DNA of 64,000 nt from Limnoperna fortunei (GCA_944474755.1 OX104115.1:70966993-71030992); one strand, 5' to 3'. Numbered from the stretch's first letter, positions 45,412 through 57,309 are shown. Notes: a model not told the origin generated them from the sequence alone. Made by a program: numbers and translations.

Positions 45412-45541
45412 TGAGGGCAAGGCTAGAAAATCTCAGGCACGCGCTTGAAAGATTTCTTCGGTTTTCAGCACTACATAGCCTTGTTGAAGACCAGAAATCT
45501 TTTCACTTGGGTGTCTGCGATTTTCTGTCTTGCCCTCTCAC
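45412..45541. repeat. Imperfect inverted repeat
   Basis: Arms 45412-45460 and 45492-45541 ('gagggcaaggctagaaaatc' against reverse-complemented 'gagggcaagacagaaaatcg') match at roughly three quarters of positions over about 48 bases. The loop is about 31 bases. Likely a foldback-type nonautonomous element or an end pair. Confidence 0.7.
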
Positions 45542-46204
45542 CGGTGTTAGATGAATTATATCATTTCCAATCACTTTTTCATTAATTTCCATGACACAAA
45601 TTATTGTTTATATATTTATATTTGTTTGATGTTTACTGACATTAATATTTATCGGTATTTACTTATTATTCCATCAATTAATTCCAACGGGACATAGAGT
45701 TGAAACATATTATCTTATTGACAGTAGAAACAGAAAAAATAAAGATGATTTTGTTTTTTAAATGTCTCATTTTCTGTATTCCCAGGTACGCTTCGTGGTT
45801 AAAAAAAATAAACATCAGGTAAACTAACACACCCCATGAGCCGAAAGTCGACATATAATTGCAAGTCCGTAAGGAAGAATAAATATAGATTAAATATAGA
45901 AAAGCATTGTGTTTCACAAAGCATTGACAGAGCAGTGAGGGTCAAAGTGTATTTATATTTAAGGCACACATTAAACTTTAACCAGGTTATTTTGAATTTA
46001 TCGAGCAAACAGTTCTAAGAAGAAAGTCTTTTTCATCATTTTTGTTTTATAGTGTCGTGAACAAATCTGTTAAACTGATCGACAGATATTGACAAAAATA
46101 TATTGATTCGGTTTCGTCAGTGTCCCATTTCAGGAAAACCGTTGTTCATAGCAGAAAATGAATGTAACTAGTTAAAATTTGATTAAATGTGTATTTAAAA
46201 TTCT

Positions 46205-46390
46205 ACATCAAAATTTCTGCTATATTAAGGATGAGAACAATTTTACAAAACAGTAAATAATAAATAAGCAGGAAAAAGAATGGATTTACGGGAATAACAT
46301 TTGACTAATTGGAAGAGTATAGAGTGTTTTGTAGGTCAGTCATTTGTAGCTACTTTAATAAGCCGATTTTTTTTTCGAAATCTACAAACC
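46205..46390 (-). repeat. Dispersed repeat R1, diverged copy
   Basis: 'tgctatattaaggatgagaa', 'ggaagagtatagagt', 'tttgtagctactttaataag' align in order with 31250-31420 (R1, minus orientation). Confidence 0.6.
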
Positions 46391-46499
46391 GTTCTTAATT
46401 GGTCGGGGCGTAAAACTTTCCGTAAATGTAATTCACTGAGTCTCAGCCACGTTAACATTTTAAAATAGTTCTATAATATATAATTCATTCATATTTAAT

Positions 46500-47190
46500 A
46501 TTTTATATATTATTGCATTTGACTTTAATTGTATAAAGTTTATCTTTAAAGTTTATTGCATACAAATTTTGTGTTTTAAATAATGCTTGATAGTATTTTT
46601 GAACAAAATGTCAAATAAGAGCTTTTGTTGGCAAGTTTTCATTCAATACTCTTTGTAATATAAATAACTGCAACATTCTCTAATTGGTGGGTCCGTAGGG
46701 AACATTCAGTGCTGTTACCATATTTGGTGAGGGTGTTTGCACGATGATTCAATTGATCGACAAATAACGTCACTTTGGTCAAATATGCTAATGTTAATGG
46801 TATGTTTTGTAATTGTTTTAACTCTCAAAATAGTTGCATGCTTTTGTGTATCTGATGGTGCATTTTCATGTGCAGAGCCATGTGACTATAACCTTGTATG
46901 ACCTGGCTGCAAGTAATTTAAATTTAGTCGTATTTTGCGGTCTATATAAGCAGTGCATCTTCTACACAGATCTTAAAGCCCGTTACGAAAGTTTTTGAAA
47001 TTACGTTGTCGATTATTTACGTTTGGCAACCTTCAATGGTCAAATTAATTTTATTTTATTGACTCTTTGCTGTTGATACATTTTGTGAACTGAACTCATT
47101 TGGTCATTACGACCGATGAACAGTTACGTGTGCCTACATATATTAAAACACAACGCGAATCCGTGTCCTGTGCCGTAGGTTGTCATAAGT
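46500..47190 (+). repeat. TATA-bearing repeat S, plus copy (solo-LTR-like)
   Basis: Aligns end to end with the reverse complement of 61930-62690. Shared blocks are 'aagtttatctttaaag', 'gcttgatagtattt', 'ggtccgtagg', 'cagtgctgttaccatattt', 'gggtgtttgcacga', 'attcaattgat', 'gcttttgtgtatctga', 'gtatgacctggctgcaagt', 'tctatataagcag' (46941-46953), 'gttacgaaa' and 'cacaacgcgaa'. The conserved TATATAAG in the middle suggests promoter activity, as in a solo LTR. TG/CA ends and duplicated target sites are not established. Confidence 0.75.
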
Positions 47191-47734
47191 ACCTTTACCA
47201 CTTGCTTGTCCATCACATTGTTCTATGATGTTTATTAAAGCAAAGATCGGGTCTACATAACCTCTGCATTTCATATACCCAGCTTTCTCTTTATTAATTC
47301 AGCTTTATTATTTGTAAGCATCTTACAATACAAACTACTTGGTATTGACAGAATAGATGTGCCTCTACAATTTTCCATTTTCTCATATTAACTGATAAAC
47401 AAAAGTTTAACTGTTAGTACATGTATCTTGTTCAAAGGAGATGGTTTATATTTTCCTTGACTTATTTTAGGAGATTCTGCAGTTTTTTTTCAAAATCCAC
47501 TGATAACAGTTTTGCATTGGTTATTTCAGTACAAGTCGACTTTCGTAACTTTATTTTGACCTCGTTTAGTGTTAATGTTAGTGAATCTGTAATAATTTGT
47601 ATCTTCATCTGTTGGTTTTGCGTTGCTAGAAATTATAAGTAATATAACACTTTAGGTCTTGTGCAAATGTTTCATTATCCGTTCTGTCTATGTTTTTATT
47701 GGGATTCCTTGCTGTTTACAGGACACAAGATCTT

Positions 47735-48115
47735 TCTCATAGTTCTTGGACCATACTGGGAGGGTTCCCAGTACGCGACCTATAGGGCAGCACAGCGCGT
47801 CCTTTGGTGGCGGATAGGGGAGACCCTCTCGTTGAAGGGTTTGCAGGTCATAATAAGGAATGCGTCGCTCCTGCATGATAAAGACCCTTTTTCTAGATTT
47901 CGAAAAAGAGTAGGCTCATTGTAGCCGCTACAAAAAACTGGATTTTCCGCCTCTACCCAATTCTCCATACTTTCCCAGTGGTAGGCGAAATTGTGTTCCC
48001 AATGTCCAATTCCCACCCTTTTTCTCCGTTGATTTATTGTTTGTTAATTTGTTCTTGTCCTGAATATAGCTGAAATACTGCTTGCTGGAATAAAGCTAAC
48101 ATCCAATCAATCAAT
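47735..48115 (+). repeat. Dispersed repeat R1, best copy
   Basis: 'ggaccatactgggagggttc', 'cgcgacctatagggcagcac', 'tggcggataggggagaccct', 'aggtcataataaggaatgcg', 'ctgcatgataaagacccttt', 'gtaggctcattgtagccgct', 'gtttgttaatttgttcttgt', 'cctgaatatagctgaaatac', ending at 'ccaatcaatcaat'. Related copies are at 31205-31650 (minus), 46205-46390 (minus), 59040-59340 (plus), with a faint one near 63575-63690. ORFs in it are incidental. Confidence 0.8.
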
Positions 48116-48189
48116 ACTCATAGTTGTTTTAGGGATTTTACATACAGTGCAGCATCTTGTTCTGCTGTTGTTTATTTGTAATTGTGGTT

Positions 48190-49295
48190 TGTCTCTATTT
48201 GCACTTTTATACCACCCGCTTGAAGCGGGGGGTATATAGTGTTCATGGTGTCCGTCGCGCCGTCCGTCCTTCCGTCCGTCTGTCCGTCCGTTACACTTTC
48301 TCTTATTTGCAACTCCTCGTACACCACTGAATGGAATTTGATGAAACTTACACAGAATCTTTGTCACATAGTGCCTTAGTGCAGGAGATATTTAACATTT
48401 TGATCGGAATTATATTTGGGGTTTCCCATAGAAAAACATGGACTTTGTCATTGACCTAAGGGGGTCCCTATCTCTTATGTGCAACTCCTCCTACACCACT
48501 GAATGGAATTTAATGAAACTTACACAGAATCCTTGTCACATAGTGCCATTGTGCAGGAGATATTAAACATTTTGATCGGAATGATATTTGGGGTTTCCCA
48601 TAGAAAAACATGGACATTGTCATTGACCTAAGGGGGTCCTCATCTCTTATGTGCAACTCCTCCTACACCACTGAATGGAATTTGTTGAAACTTACACAGA
48701 ATCCTTGTCACATAGTGCCATTGTGCAGGAGATATTTATTATTTTGATCGGAATGATATTTGGGGTTTCCCATAGAAAAACACGGACTGTCATTGACATA
48801 AGGGGATACCCATTTCTTATGTGCGACTCCTCCAACACCACTAAATGGAATTTGATGAAACTTACACAGAATGTTGTCACATATTGCCATTGTGCACTAG
48901 ATATTAAACATTTCGATTGGAATGATATTTGGGGTTTCCGATAGAAAAACATGGACTTTGTCATGGACATAAGGGATACCCATCTCTTATGTGCAACTGA
49001 ATGGAATTTGATGAAACTTACACAGAATCCTTGTCACATAGTGCCATTGTGCAGGAGATATTAAACATTTTGATCGGAATGATATTTGGGGTTTCCCATA
49101 GAAAAGCATGGACTTTGTCATTGACCTAAGAAGGTCCTCATCTCTTATGTGCAACTCCTCCTACACCACTGAATGGAATTTGTTGAAACTTACACAGAAT
49201 CTTGGTCACATATTGCCATTGTGCACGATCGGAATGATATTTGGGTTTTCCAATAGAAAAAAAATGGACACTGCTATTCTTTGAGGTGGGTGGGG
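48190..49295 (+). repeat. Tandem array, ~172-bp unit, six copies, with TCCGTCCG head
   Basis: The head contains a palindrome around 'accacccgcttgaagcgggg' (48210-48235) and the run 'ccgtccgtctgtccgtccgt'. Then 'cttatgtgcaactcctccta' or a variant starts each unit at about 48302, 48475, 48646, 48817, 48986 and 49144. Each unit includes 'ggaatttgatgaaacttaca', 'cacatagtgccattgtgcag' and 'gatatttggggtttcccata'. The fifth unit has a short deletion. The head phrase 'gaagcggggggtat' returns at 49688, which suggests the whole element ends there. Confidence 0.88.
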
Positions 49296-51035
49296 GGGAG
49301 GGTGGTTTTTTAAAAAAAATATTTTCTTAAAATGTGAAGAGGACGGTACCTAATTTGTGTAATCAACTCCTCCTTTAGTTTTCAACCCAGATCTCTGAAG
49401 CTTTACAGAAAGATTACACATGTTTTTAAGTTGTGCACCTGCCAGAAAACTTTGTTACGCATTGATTTCAACGTTACAGTGCACACTTAATGAAGAGTGT
49501 GCACCAATTTAATTTGACATTCATGATTTAATGAGACGATTAATCAGTGCCTGCCTGTAACACACTTTCTGCAATGACCTAAACCATGATTATATATATA
49601 TATATATATTGTTTCCTCTGTGTATCCTTTAACTGGATTAAGTTTAAAGTTCATAATAAAGAACACGTGCATTTTCAAAGAAATCATGAAGCGGGGGGTA
49701 TCCATGGTGAGCATTGCTCACAGTTTTTGTTACTCTAGTTAATTTTACTTTATCTTTCACATTTCTCAATGTTTTGGCTGACACCCATTCTTTATTCTTA
49801 CGCTTTATTTGACCTAATGTTTTTATCAAAAAACATTTGAGAAATAAATATAAAATTATCCAAATCTTGAATTTAATTTTTTGGGTCATTCATTCGGTGC
49901 ATTAAAGAGATTTAAGGTAGATATAATGGCATTCTGTACTTCTGGGAGTTTAAGTTTGATGATCTTATTCTTTTTCTAGTATTTGTTTGTTGTCGAGTTC
50001 CTTAGTTTAAGTTCTAACGATATCAGGACAAGGCAATGGTTGCGGTTGACATCTACATCTCGAAAAGCACTTAGATCTTTCCCGTTTGCTGTTTATCATC
50101 ACATGTTCAATTTAATTTAACGTTCTCACATTAAGTGACTGCCATATTTCTTTGTGAATGCCCTTGTGCTAAAAATTAGATAGTATCTCGAATAATTAGT
50201 TTATTGTTAGTACACAGTTCTATCAGTCGTTCACCATTGTCATTCCTCACCCCACATCAATAATGACCCATTACTTGCTCAACATCCTATTTATCGGCCC
50301 ACACTTGCATCTAAACATTTATGTTGTTGCATTTCGTTTGATAATTTCGACTGTTTGTTTTGTGTTTCATACATAGTTCACTTTTTCAATGATTCTGTTC
50401 TAATTAAGTCTTGTGGTACTAAAAGACTCAATTTCGTCCTTTCCAGAAACTATATTGAATAGAAAAGGTCATAGTGGTGTTGCATGAGTCATCTTATGAA
50501 CTTAAAACTAGCGTTATTTCTGCATGTGTTTGTTGTAGTTTATGTAATTCGTAGATCTTTACAGGAAGAGGCAGTTACTGACCTGAAGCTCCAGGTTGTA
50601 TGTTTTACATCTAGATTTGTAGTTTAATAGAGCCTATGAAGCCCTTATGTCTTGGTTTTTTATTGTAATTTTTCTTTTCTTAGATAAGCTGTCTTCGAAG
50701 ACTAATGACTCTTATCCAGCCAACTAGTTACCAATAGTTTGGTCAAGGATGATGAGTTCTAGAGCATATCCACACACACACAGTAAGCCTACACACTTCA
50801 TCTCTTAGGGCCTTGCTCCTCCAAGATTCTCTACAGTTAAATAAGTAGAGGCTTTGTAATGGCAAGAAAGATTTACGCACTCGGCTCTTTTTGACCACAC
50901 AAAGTAGGCTAATCAATGGTGCCTTTCGACTCCTCCTCACTAGACGCACGTCTTATCTGTGTAGTTAATAATCACCAGCACACTGTAACAACCAGAACAT
51001 CATAATGAGCGGTCAGGCTGCATATAAAATGTCAT
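49296..51035. other. Noncoding, mostly unassigned
   Basis: 49320-49710 appears to be the non-array remainder of the TCCGTCCG element: 'caactcctcctttag', then a perfect 9-bp-stem hairpin gtgcacact/agtgtgcac at 49479-49504, a (TA)n run near 49592, and the terminal 'gaagcggggggtat'. 49720-51035 holds no recognisable gene or repeat. Confidence 0.45.
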
Positions 51036-51039
51036 CAAA

Positions 51040-51135
51040 GTTACTTAGGCTAATAGACGTCACTACGCCAGTCGCGCGTTTCGTCTAATCAAGACTCATC
51101 AATGGCGCTCAAACCCACACAATATTTAAAAATTC
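51040..51135. repeat. Dispersed repeat with 'cgcgcgtttcgtct' core
   Basis: 'cgcgcgtttcgtctaatcaa' and 'gactcatcaatggcgctcaa' match 11480-11525. Confidence 0.65.
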
Positions 51136-52914
51136 AAATGATTAAGGTGTTGTACAGCTTTTAACACCAAACTTCCAAAACGTTATACCAAATCCGGTGT
51201 ACGTTATACCATATGATAAACTCGGTAGCCTGACAAATGAGGATAATCCGATATTCTTCATCCTGGGACTCGCTGTGCTGCTCTGTTAGTCGAACCTTGA
51301 GATTCATTGCCAGTTCCCTAGCAATGTGTTAAAGTAGCATGTTTTTTCTTTGTTTAATCGGGCATTTTGACTATTGTTTGCTATTTTATTTCTGATATGG
51401 AATCACCTCAATCACTGATCACAGCAAAATATCAGATAACAGTACCCGATACCTTTTATTCCACGTTTTCATTGTGAAGACGATGATAAGAAACGGGTTA
51501 TCTCAGAGGAATGTGTCGGAATGAAGTTAAATGTTGGTTTAGTTTTAGTCGATTATTTTAGTGTGTAATTAAGCACGTTAGTCTAATGTTAAACCAATAC
51601 ACAACATGTTAAAAGCATTTTTTCGCTTCCGGTAGGTGGCCTTGAGGTTGATTTTTACCTACTAGTAATTGTTTTTATATTAAAGAAAACGATATTGACA
51701 TAAACCTCTGCTACGTAACATTTATTAAGACTGAAATTTAAAATTGGGCTAATAAATATGTATTAGGTACCAATAAATCATAAACACATTTGAATTGTTC
51801 TTCGTGATCTTACTAATATTGAATCACGATAATTTTTGCAAATGATAATTTATGTTTTTCAACAATATAAATGATTAGCAACATTCTTTTCTCAAGTTTT
51901 GTAATAGAAATACAAATAGCAATGTAAAAATAAAACTATAATTTAATCATTTTTATAAGATCTGATGTAAGCAAGCATAAAGTACAAATAACAAAAAGAA
52001 AAGTAGCAAGCACCTCATAACATTGATATTCCGTATTAATCTGATTGCAAAAAGATCATGCGTTACTTCTGTTTTATTTATTTGTTGACATAATCAGATA
52101 GGAAAATAAATAATTATATAAGGATAAAATAAATATAACCCTCACAATCTAATGGATAACATAAAAAAATTCCATAAATGAACGAAAAACAAATAACAGA
52201 TGAGATACAATTACGAGGACAAGTGAGTTTTTATTTATTGCAAAAATTATGTAAAGAAACATATCTATGTGTATTTTAACTTTTAACATTTTCACAGGTG
52301 GGGCGCATGCGGTTCTAAAATCATTTTAAGGTCATAGTCGGTACGATTTCCTTGATAATGCATTTCCTATTGATCAGGAATGCTTATAATGTTGGGAGAA
52401 AAAATATGAATAGGAATGAAGTATGACAAGAAAGATTTTTAGCTTATATTTGAATTGATATTTCCATTGTTTATACGAATTGAGTTTAGTAGTCATCAAC
52501 TTTTATGTAAAAGTAGTGTTATTTTATCTTACAAATGTTCTAATAATATTGTACGACAACTTTTAATTTGCCACCCTATTTGTCAACTTATATAATACTC
52601 AATAAACCGTTAGCCTGTTCAAAATTGGCTATTCTGCTTTAAACATTCGTAATTGACAGTAACTGATAACCGACCTTTAATGACGAAAAATAATGAATAG
52701 TTATGTTGGCAAGCAAGCCCACATGAAATTAAAGTTTACTATTAAGTAAATCTCAAAATGAAAAAAAATCGCAGAATATTAAGGATATTATTGGCAAATA
52801 AACGTCATGCCCTACTGCAGTACTTTATCTACTAACAGGAATATACAAAAGCAAAACAGGTTTCCAGTGGATATATATGCTCAACAATTCGTGCAGTACT
52901 GGGAAAGTCATTGG
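51136..52914. other. Noncoding, no recognised content
   Basis: Very AT-rich. No ORF with a motif, no RNA gene and no repeat that I recognise. Confidence 0.4.
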
Positions 52915-53175
52915 CTTGTTTGTTTGAAAGTTGTTTACGCCAATTTCAGCAATTTTTCAGCTATACCATGACGTTCAGTTTTTATTGGGGGTGAAAGACG
53001 GACTACCTGGAGAAAACACCCAGCCTTCGTTAGGAAAACTATTAATCCTTGTAAATTAAGATTGGAATCGAGTACACCCTTCGCGAGGTGATACTCAAAC
53101 CCGCAACCTCAGTGTTGATATACCATTTGATCAATAGTACTAACTTAACCACTCAGCCATCGAAGCCCGAAAGTC
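52915..53175 (-). repeat. tRNA-related SINE, complete
   Basis: On the minus strand the A-box-like 'tggctgagtggttaagtt' (about 53140-53160) is followed by 'tatcaacactgaggttgcgg' with the B-box-like 'gggtttgagtatc'. Then come 'ttacaaggatt', 'gttttcctaacgaaggctgg' and the tail 'aactgaacgtcatggtatag', 'tgaaattggcgtaaac'. Same family as 61431-61690. Confidence 0.85.
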
Positions 53176-53920
53176 ATTTGATGGCTGTGAACAGTAATTT
53201 TCTATTTATTCAAACGTTAATGTTTATTATCAATTCAAAACAACGTTCTTCTATTGCTGAAGACAACATGAGGTAATGCAAAATGCATTTCAAGTTTTTA
53301 CTACCTTAATTCCTATCGACGCACTGATTCATTGATTATGATATACTGAAACACAACCAATGAAGATAAATATGATGGAAGTTAGCAATTAAAATGTAGT
53401 TTACTGCGCGTATTAGTGTCTTTTTAGAGGAGCTAGATACCATTTCCTATTTGGTCCTTTTTTCTTTGAAGTGCCTGCTGCAAGAATGACAGAATTATAA
53501 CATAAACAAGAATGGTAAACAATTCTTAACCTTCTGAAGCACTTAGGTTCTTGAGTTTGAGTTATTCTTTCTTTTATTTTTAGTGTACATTATTGTTGCA
53601 TGTCCTTTGTCCATGTCTAATCACAGAGTCCTCCTGTTTTCTGTTTTTCACTCTCATTTACTGTTTGTCTTTGCTTTGTGTTTGTTCTTGGTTGCACTGT
53701 ACCACCGACACTCAGGTTAGCATTTTGATGAGATTGATTTCTTTTATAAATTTAAAATATGAAAAGTTACAGACTAATTAATTGGTCTACAATTATTAAA
53801 ACCATTATATGTACCGTGATTTACTGTAACGTTTAACTAATAAGAAATCGTTGACAATACATGACAAATAGAACAGCTTTATGTGACTATAATATGCATA
53901 GCTAAAAGCAGGCTGTGGAG
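53176..53920. other. Noncoding, downstream of the ADP-ribosyltransferase gene
   Basis: Text at 53530-53700 ('ctgaagcacttaggttctt', 'ttgcatgtcctttgtccatg') resembles a diverged RT-element tail (compare 30930-31060). It is otherwise featureless. Confidence 0.4.
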
Positions 53921-53925
53921 TTAAT

Positions 53926-54912
53926 TCAAAAATTACAAAATAGATTTATCGCAATACAAAGACATAAAATAATGAGTCTAAATTTGTTGTTAAATAGTCT
54001 TTCTGTTGCTGATGAGACACACGTTTTGATCGCTGGGTTCTGTAAGGTAGCACTAATAGCAAAAACAGACTTTCCTTTGTATATGTAGCTTTGCACTGAA
54101 GTGACTCTAAACGTAGCTCCGCTCGGATACAGTGCCTCTTGATGACTTGGATCATACGAGAAATAACGAATGTCCTTTGGACGCCAGTTTGATAGTTTTG
54201 AGTTGTCAAAAACAAAAAGTACATTTCCCATGTAGTAATCCTCTGACACTGTCCGATTCGTAGACGAAGATGTAAATGGTATCCAGACAAACTCTGTTCC
54301 AACGGAATATTTTGCAATATCAGTATCGTCCAAACTAGATCCTCTGTATGTGATTTGCGATACAGATTGTAATGGCGTCCAGTTAAAAAGAATTGCATTA
54401 AAAACTAACGCAAATGAGGATAGACTCCTTTCTGTGTCTGTCAACGCAATACTTGTCCCTTGCTTTCTTAGGGCACTACTCAAATCTTTATATATGTAAT
54501 AGGTCGTATAAACATAGACTACAGCTTTCTCTAAGCCATCTGTTTGGTAATGATTGCCTAATGCGGAAGCGGCCTTTTCGTATTTATAGCCTGCGTCACT
54601 GGTTTTGGCCCCTTCATTTAAGGACTGAATCAGCTTATCTTTAACAGACATTTTCTCGTTTGACATCTTTTCATAAACTGTGTTTAAAAACTTTTCAAAC
54701 TGAATTGGAAATGGATATGACCCGAACAGGTACGATGCTCCTTCGCGCAGATAAGGAATCCCGCCACATTCCATATTTGTCCATGTATTAAAAGAAATAA
54801 ATGTTGGTAAAGTATCGGTAGCACGTTTACTGAGGCTATCGGGTTGTATTTCCATTGGATTTCCACGGCAATGCAACACTAACATCAGAATGGCAAAACT
54901 AGTTTTTGTCAT
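53926..54912 (-). CDS. Secreted/GPI-anchored mono-ADP-ribosyltransferase (ART family)
   Basis: A 328-residue single-exon protein. Residues 1-18 form a signal peptide and 311-327 a C-terminal hydrophobic segment after a short polar stretch, typical of GPI-anchored ecto-ARTs. The family fold's R-S-E triad is visible. It comprises Arg190 in 'TYRGSS', the FTSSS strand (213-217) after 'WIPF', and a catalytic-loop Glu259 in 'SHQEALYPSG'. In arginine-specific ARTs that loop is ExE; here the first acidic residue is His257, giving HxE. The family transfers ADP-ribose from NAD+ to proteins at the cell surface or outside the cell. The change predicts altered acceptor choice or NADase-biased activity (inference). 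Cys49 and Cys298 could form the N-to-C disulfide. On the minus strand, 'ctattcctttttag' just upstream of the ATG looks like a splice acceptor, so a 5' UTR intron is possible. Confidence 0.9.
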   Translation of the reverse strand: MTKTSFAILMLVLHCRGNPMEIQPDSLSKRATDTLPTFISFNTWTNMECGGIPYLREGASYLFGSYPFPIQFEKFLNTVYEKMSNEKMSVKDKLIQSLNEGAKTSDAGYKYEKAASALGNHYQTDGLEKAVVYVYTTYYIYKDLSSALRKQGTSIALTDTERSLSSFALVFNAILFNWTPLQSVSQITYRGSSLDDTDIAKYSVGTEFVWIPFTSSSTNRTVSEDYYMGNVLFVFDNSKLSNWRPKDIRYFSYDPSHQEALYPSGATFRVTSVQSYIYKGKSVFAISATLQNPAIKTCVSSATERLFNNKFRLIILCLCIAINLFCNF

Positions 54913-54934
54913 GTTCTTTGCTGTCTTGAAACTA

Positions 54935-55980
54935 AAAAGGAATAGACTGATATCAGTAAATGGTTCATGACATAGGCTTTTTTGTGGAACATTTAAAATG
55001 CAAGAACATAAACGTAAAGCTCAGCTAGAGTGTTACGAATTTCTAAGCTCTAATTTATAAATTGATATTTTTGGCTATGTTTATAAAATGTTTATCAAGC
55101 AATGTCACTACATAAAATTCGACTGCAAACTACAAAAAAAAAAAAAATATTTTGGACGCAGACCACGAAAAAGACACACAAATAATGAACTGTGACGTTT
55201 TAATTTCTTCATGACCTTAAGCGACAATTGGTAACGATAGCCAACCACTCACGTTTTAGAAATGTTTTTAGTTTTTACATGTGCTAGACACAAGTACTAG
55301 TTACACAGATTGTGTGAGAACATATATGTTGAACGCAAAGCAAAACGTTGACAAGAGCAATATTCACGGAATTTTTTTACATATGACATTTATGTCAAAT
55401 ATGTTAAATAAACATACATATTCATATGACAATTAATAACATTTACGCCACTGATACAGATGAGACATAGACAGGGGTTATTTGTCTTTTTCGTTATTTT
55501 TCATTGCATATATATTGCTATACTTAACAATTATATTTGTTTTAATGGAACTCTAGTTAGAATAAAATTTCGCATTAATATCTGTATATATGTGGTAATA
55601 ACTTTCTGTCTTGCATTATGATATATCACGGAAAAGAGAGTAAATTTCAACATATTAAACGTCACTCAATCAATACATACATTTTTAATAATAATAACAT
55701 TTGTAAAAACTTCAGAAATATAAACATAATAGAAATTTAAAATGTCACACGTATTTTTCAAGGTTTTCCGTTTTTGTACAATTTGCCAACGTAAGCGTCG
55801 TAATATTGGAGGAAAAAGATCAAAATTGTACAAGAGCAACTACATCACCAAGAGAGTAGTGCGTTGAATGATACAGTTCAAACAACCAACCAGAGGATGT
55901 CAAGAGGCCGTAAAACTTAATAAGGGACATGAGTTTGGATTTTAAAGACTTACGGGAGAAGAAAATGTTTCTATGTTTCT
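54935..55980. other. Noncoding, upstream of the ADP-ribosyltransferase gene
   Basis: Probable 5' intron or promoter sequence of the minus-strand ART gene. No upstream exon, TATA box or repeat could be fixed by eye. Confidence 0.35.
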
Positions 55981-55984
55981 ATGT

Positions 55985-56420
55985 ATTTCACATTAGGTCC
56001 TATGTTAATCTATGTTTTACAGTGGTGGCCATCTTAGATTTAAGATCGATCGGCACTAAAAATTTAAAATAGGAAGGAACTATCTTAGGAACATTTCTAC
56101 GATATCAAAGTTTGATTTGCAGAGCAGTTTGTCAAAAAAAAGATTTTGCTAATTTTTCCCGATTGTAACGAATTAACATCCTGGGAGAATCTATCTTAAA
56201 TCCGTTAATATGGTTTTATCATAGGGTCCTATATACAGCTATTTTTCGCGGTGGCAGCCCTAATTGAATCTTCGCCAAAAACTCAAAACTAGTAAAGGAC
56301 TACCCAATCCATATTCCTGCTAAACTTGGTTTCAATTGGCAAGTGGTTGTTTAGACGATTCAACATGAAAAGTTTACAATCGACGACGAAGACAATGATG
56401 GACGCCAGTTAATGAGAATT
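55985..56420. repeat. Dispersed repeat with internal duplication
   Basis: 'cattaggtcctatgttaatc', 'tatgttttacagtggtggcc' (55990-56030) is echoed by 'catagggtcctatatacagc', 'tatttttcgcggtggcagcc' (56220-56262), a diverged ~230-bp tandem pair. The last part 'cgacgacgaagacaatgatg', 'gacgcc' is another word common in mussel repeats. Confidence 0.55.
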
Positions 56421-57165
56421 GCTAAAAACTATTCGCGATCCATCAAAATGAGTTTTTATTTATTGTTTTTTAAATATATGAATAGATATATATCTATTTT
56501 TTATTTAAACAAATTCATTTTAATAAATTGATACCAAACTCTAAAGGAGTTGACTCGGTGATTAGTTTTGAAATATGTTTAAAAACTCTTACAATGTAAT
56601 TCACAGTACTTTCTGTATTGAAATATTTTTAGTAGTTCTTTACAAAAAGCTTTACATTACAGCACATGCAACATTTACTATATTATCGATAAGTACTGTG
56701 TAAAAAGGAAATGTGTGATACGCTTAAAAGACATTAAATGCCTGCTAATTATTCTATTGAACACTTACAAGTACATGTTTGTGAAAAGGTCCCCAAAACA
56801 GTAAGATTGAATTTAAGAAAAAGATAAATATCTTTAATTAGTTGCATACCATACTTTTGTCCCTACTGATAAGATAATACGTTGTATCACGTTGAACTAA
56901 CAAATGTATCATATCAAGGACGTACACTTCTTTCCAAAGTTCTTATTTATTCTGAAATTATCTTTGTTAAGATAACACAATTCATACAATGATATGTCTA
57001 CTACAATACGTATGGCCTGTGTCATTGGCTTCTGAACGATATGATCACATGGATCATCTTATTATTTCTGTAAGAATAGTAATATAATCAAATATATGGT
57101 AACATTCTCAAAAATATCCCATGCAACACCTTAAATGTTGTTGTGTCGACTATAATAGATTATTT

Positions 57166-57262
57166 ACGTTTTTTAAACGAGATGCATTTTCTCGTCCGTG
57201 TCTCATCGACGGGCAACAGCCCAGAGATGAGATGACGAGAAAGTGCATCGAAATTTAAAAAA
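57166..57262. repeat. Long compound hairpin
   Basis: Outer stem 57181-57196 pairs with 57234-57249 (16 bp, one G-T-type mismatch). Inner stem tctcatc 57201-57207 pairs with gatgaga 57226-57232. Apical stem gggc 57211-57214 pairs with gccc 57219-57222 around an aaca loop. Further A/T pairing (ttttttaaa / tttaaaaaa) extends the base outward to about 57166 and 57262. It is non-coding. Candidates are a foldback MITE or a hairpin precursor RNA. Confidence 0.85.
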
Positions 57263-57298
57263 AAATAAGTAATCAGTTTAACGTGTTTTGTAACATTG

Positions 57299-57306
57299 TG
57301 ACGTCA
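57299..57306. promoter_or_regulatory. Single CRE-like palindrome
   Basis: A perfect TGACGTCA, about 50 bases right of the compound hairpin. There is no TATA or gene next to it, so a regulatory role is only possible. Confidence 0.4.
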
Positions 57307-57309
57307 CGG

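Noticed and set aside
48675..48970. Overlapping ORFs on both strands
   Set aside because: They lie inside the ~172-bp tandem array and repeat with its period.
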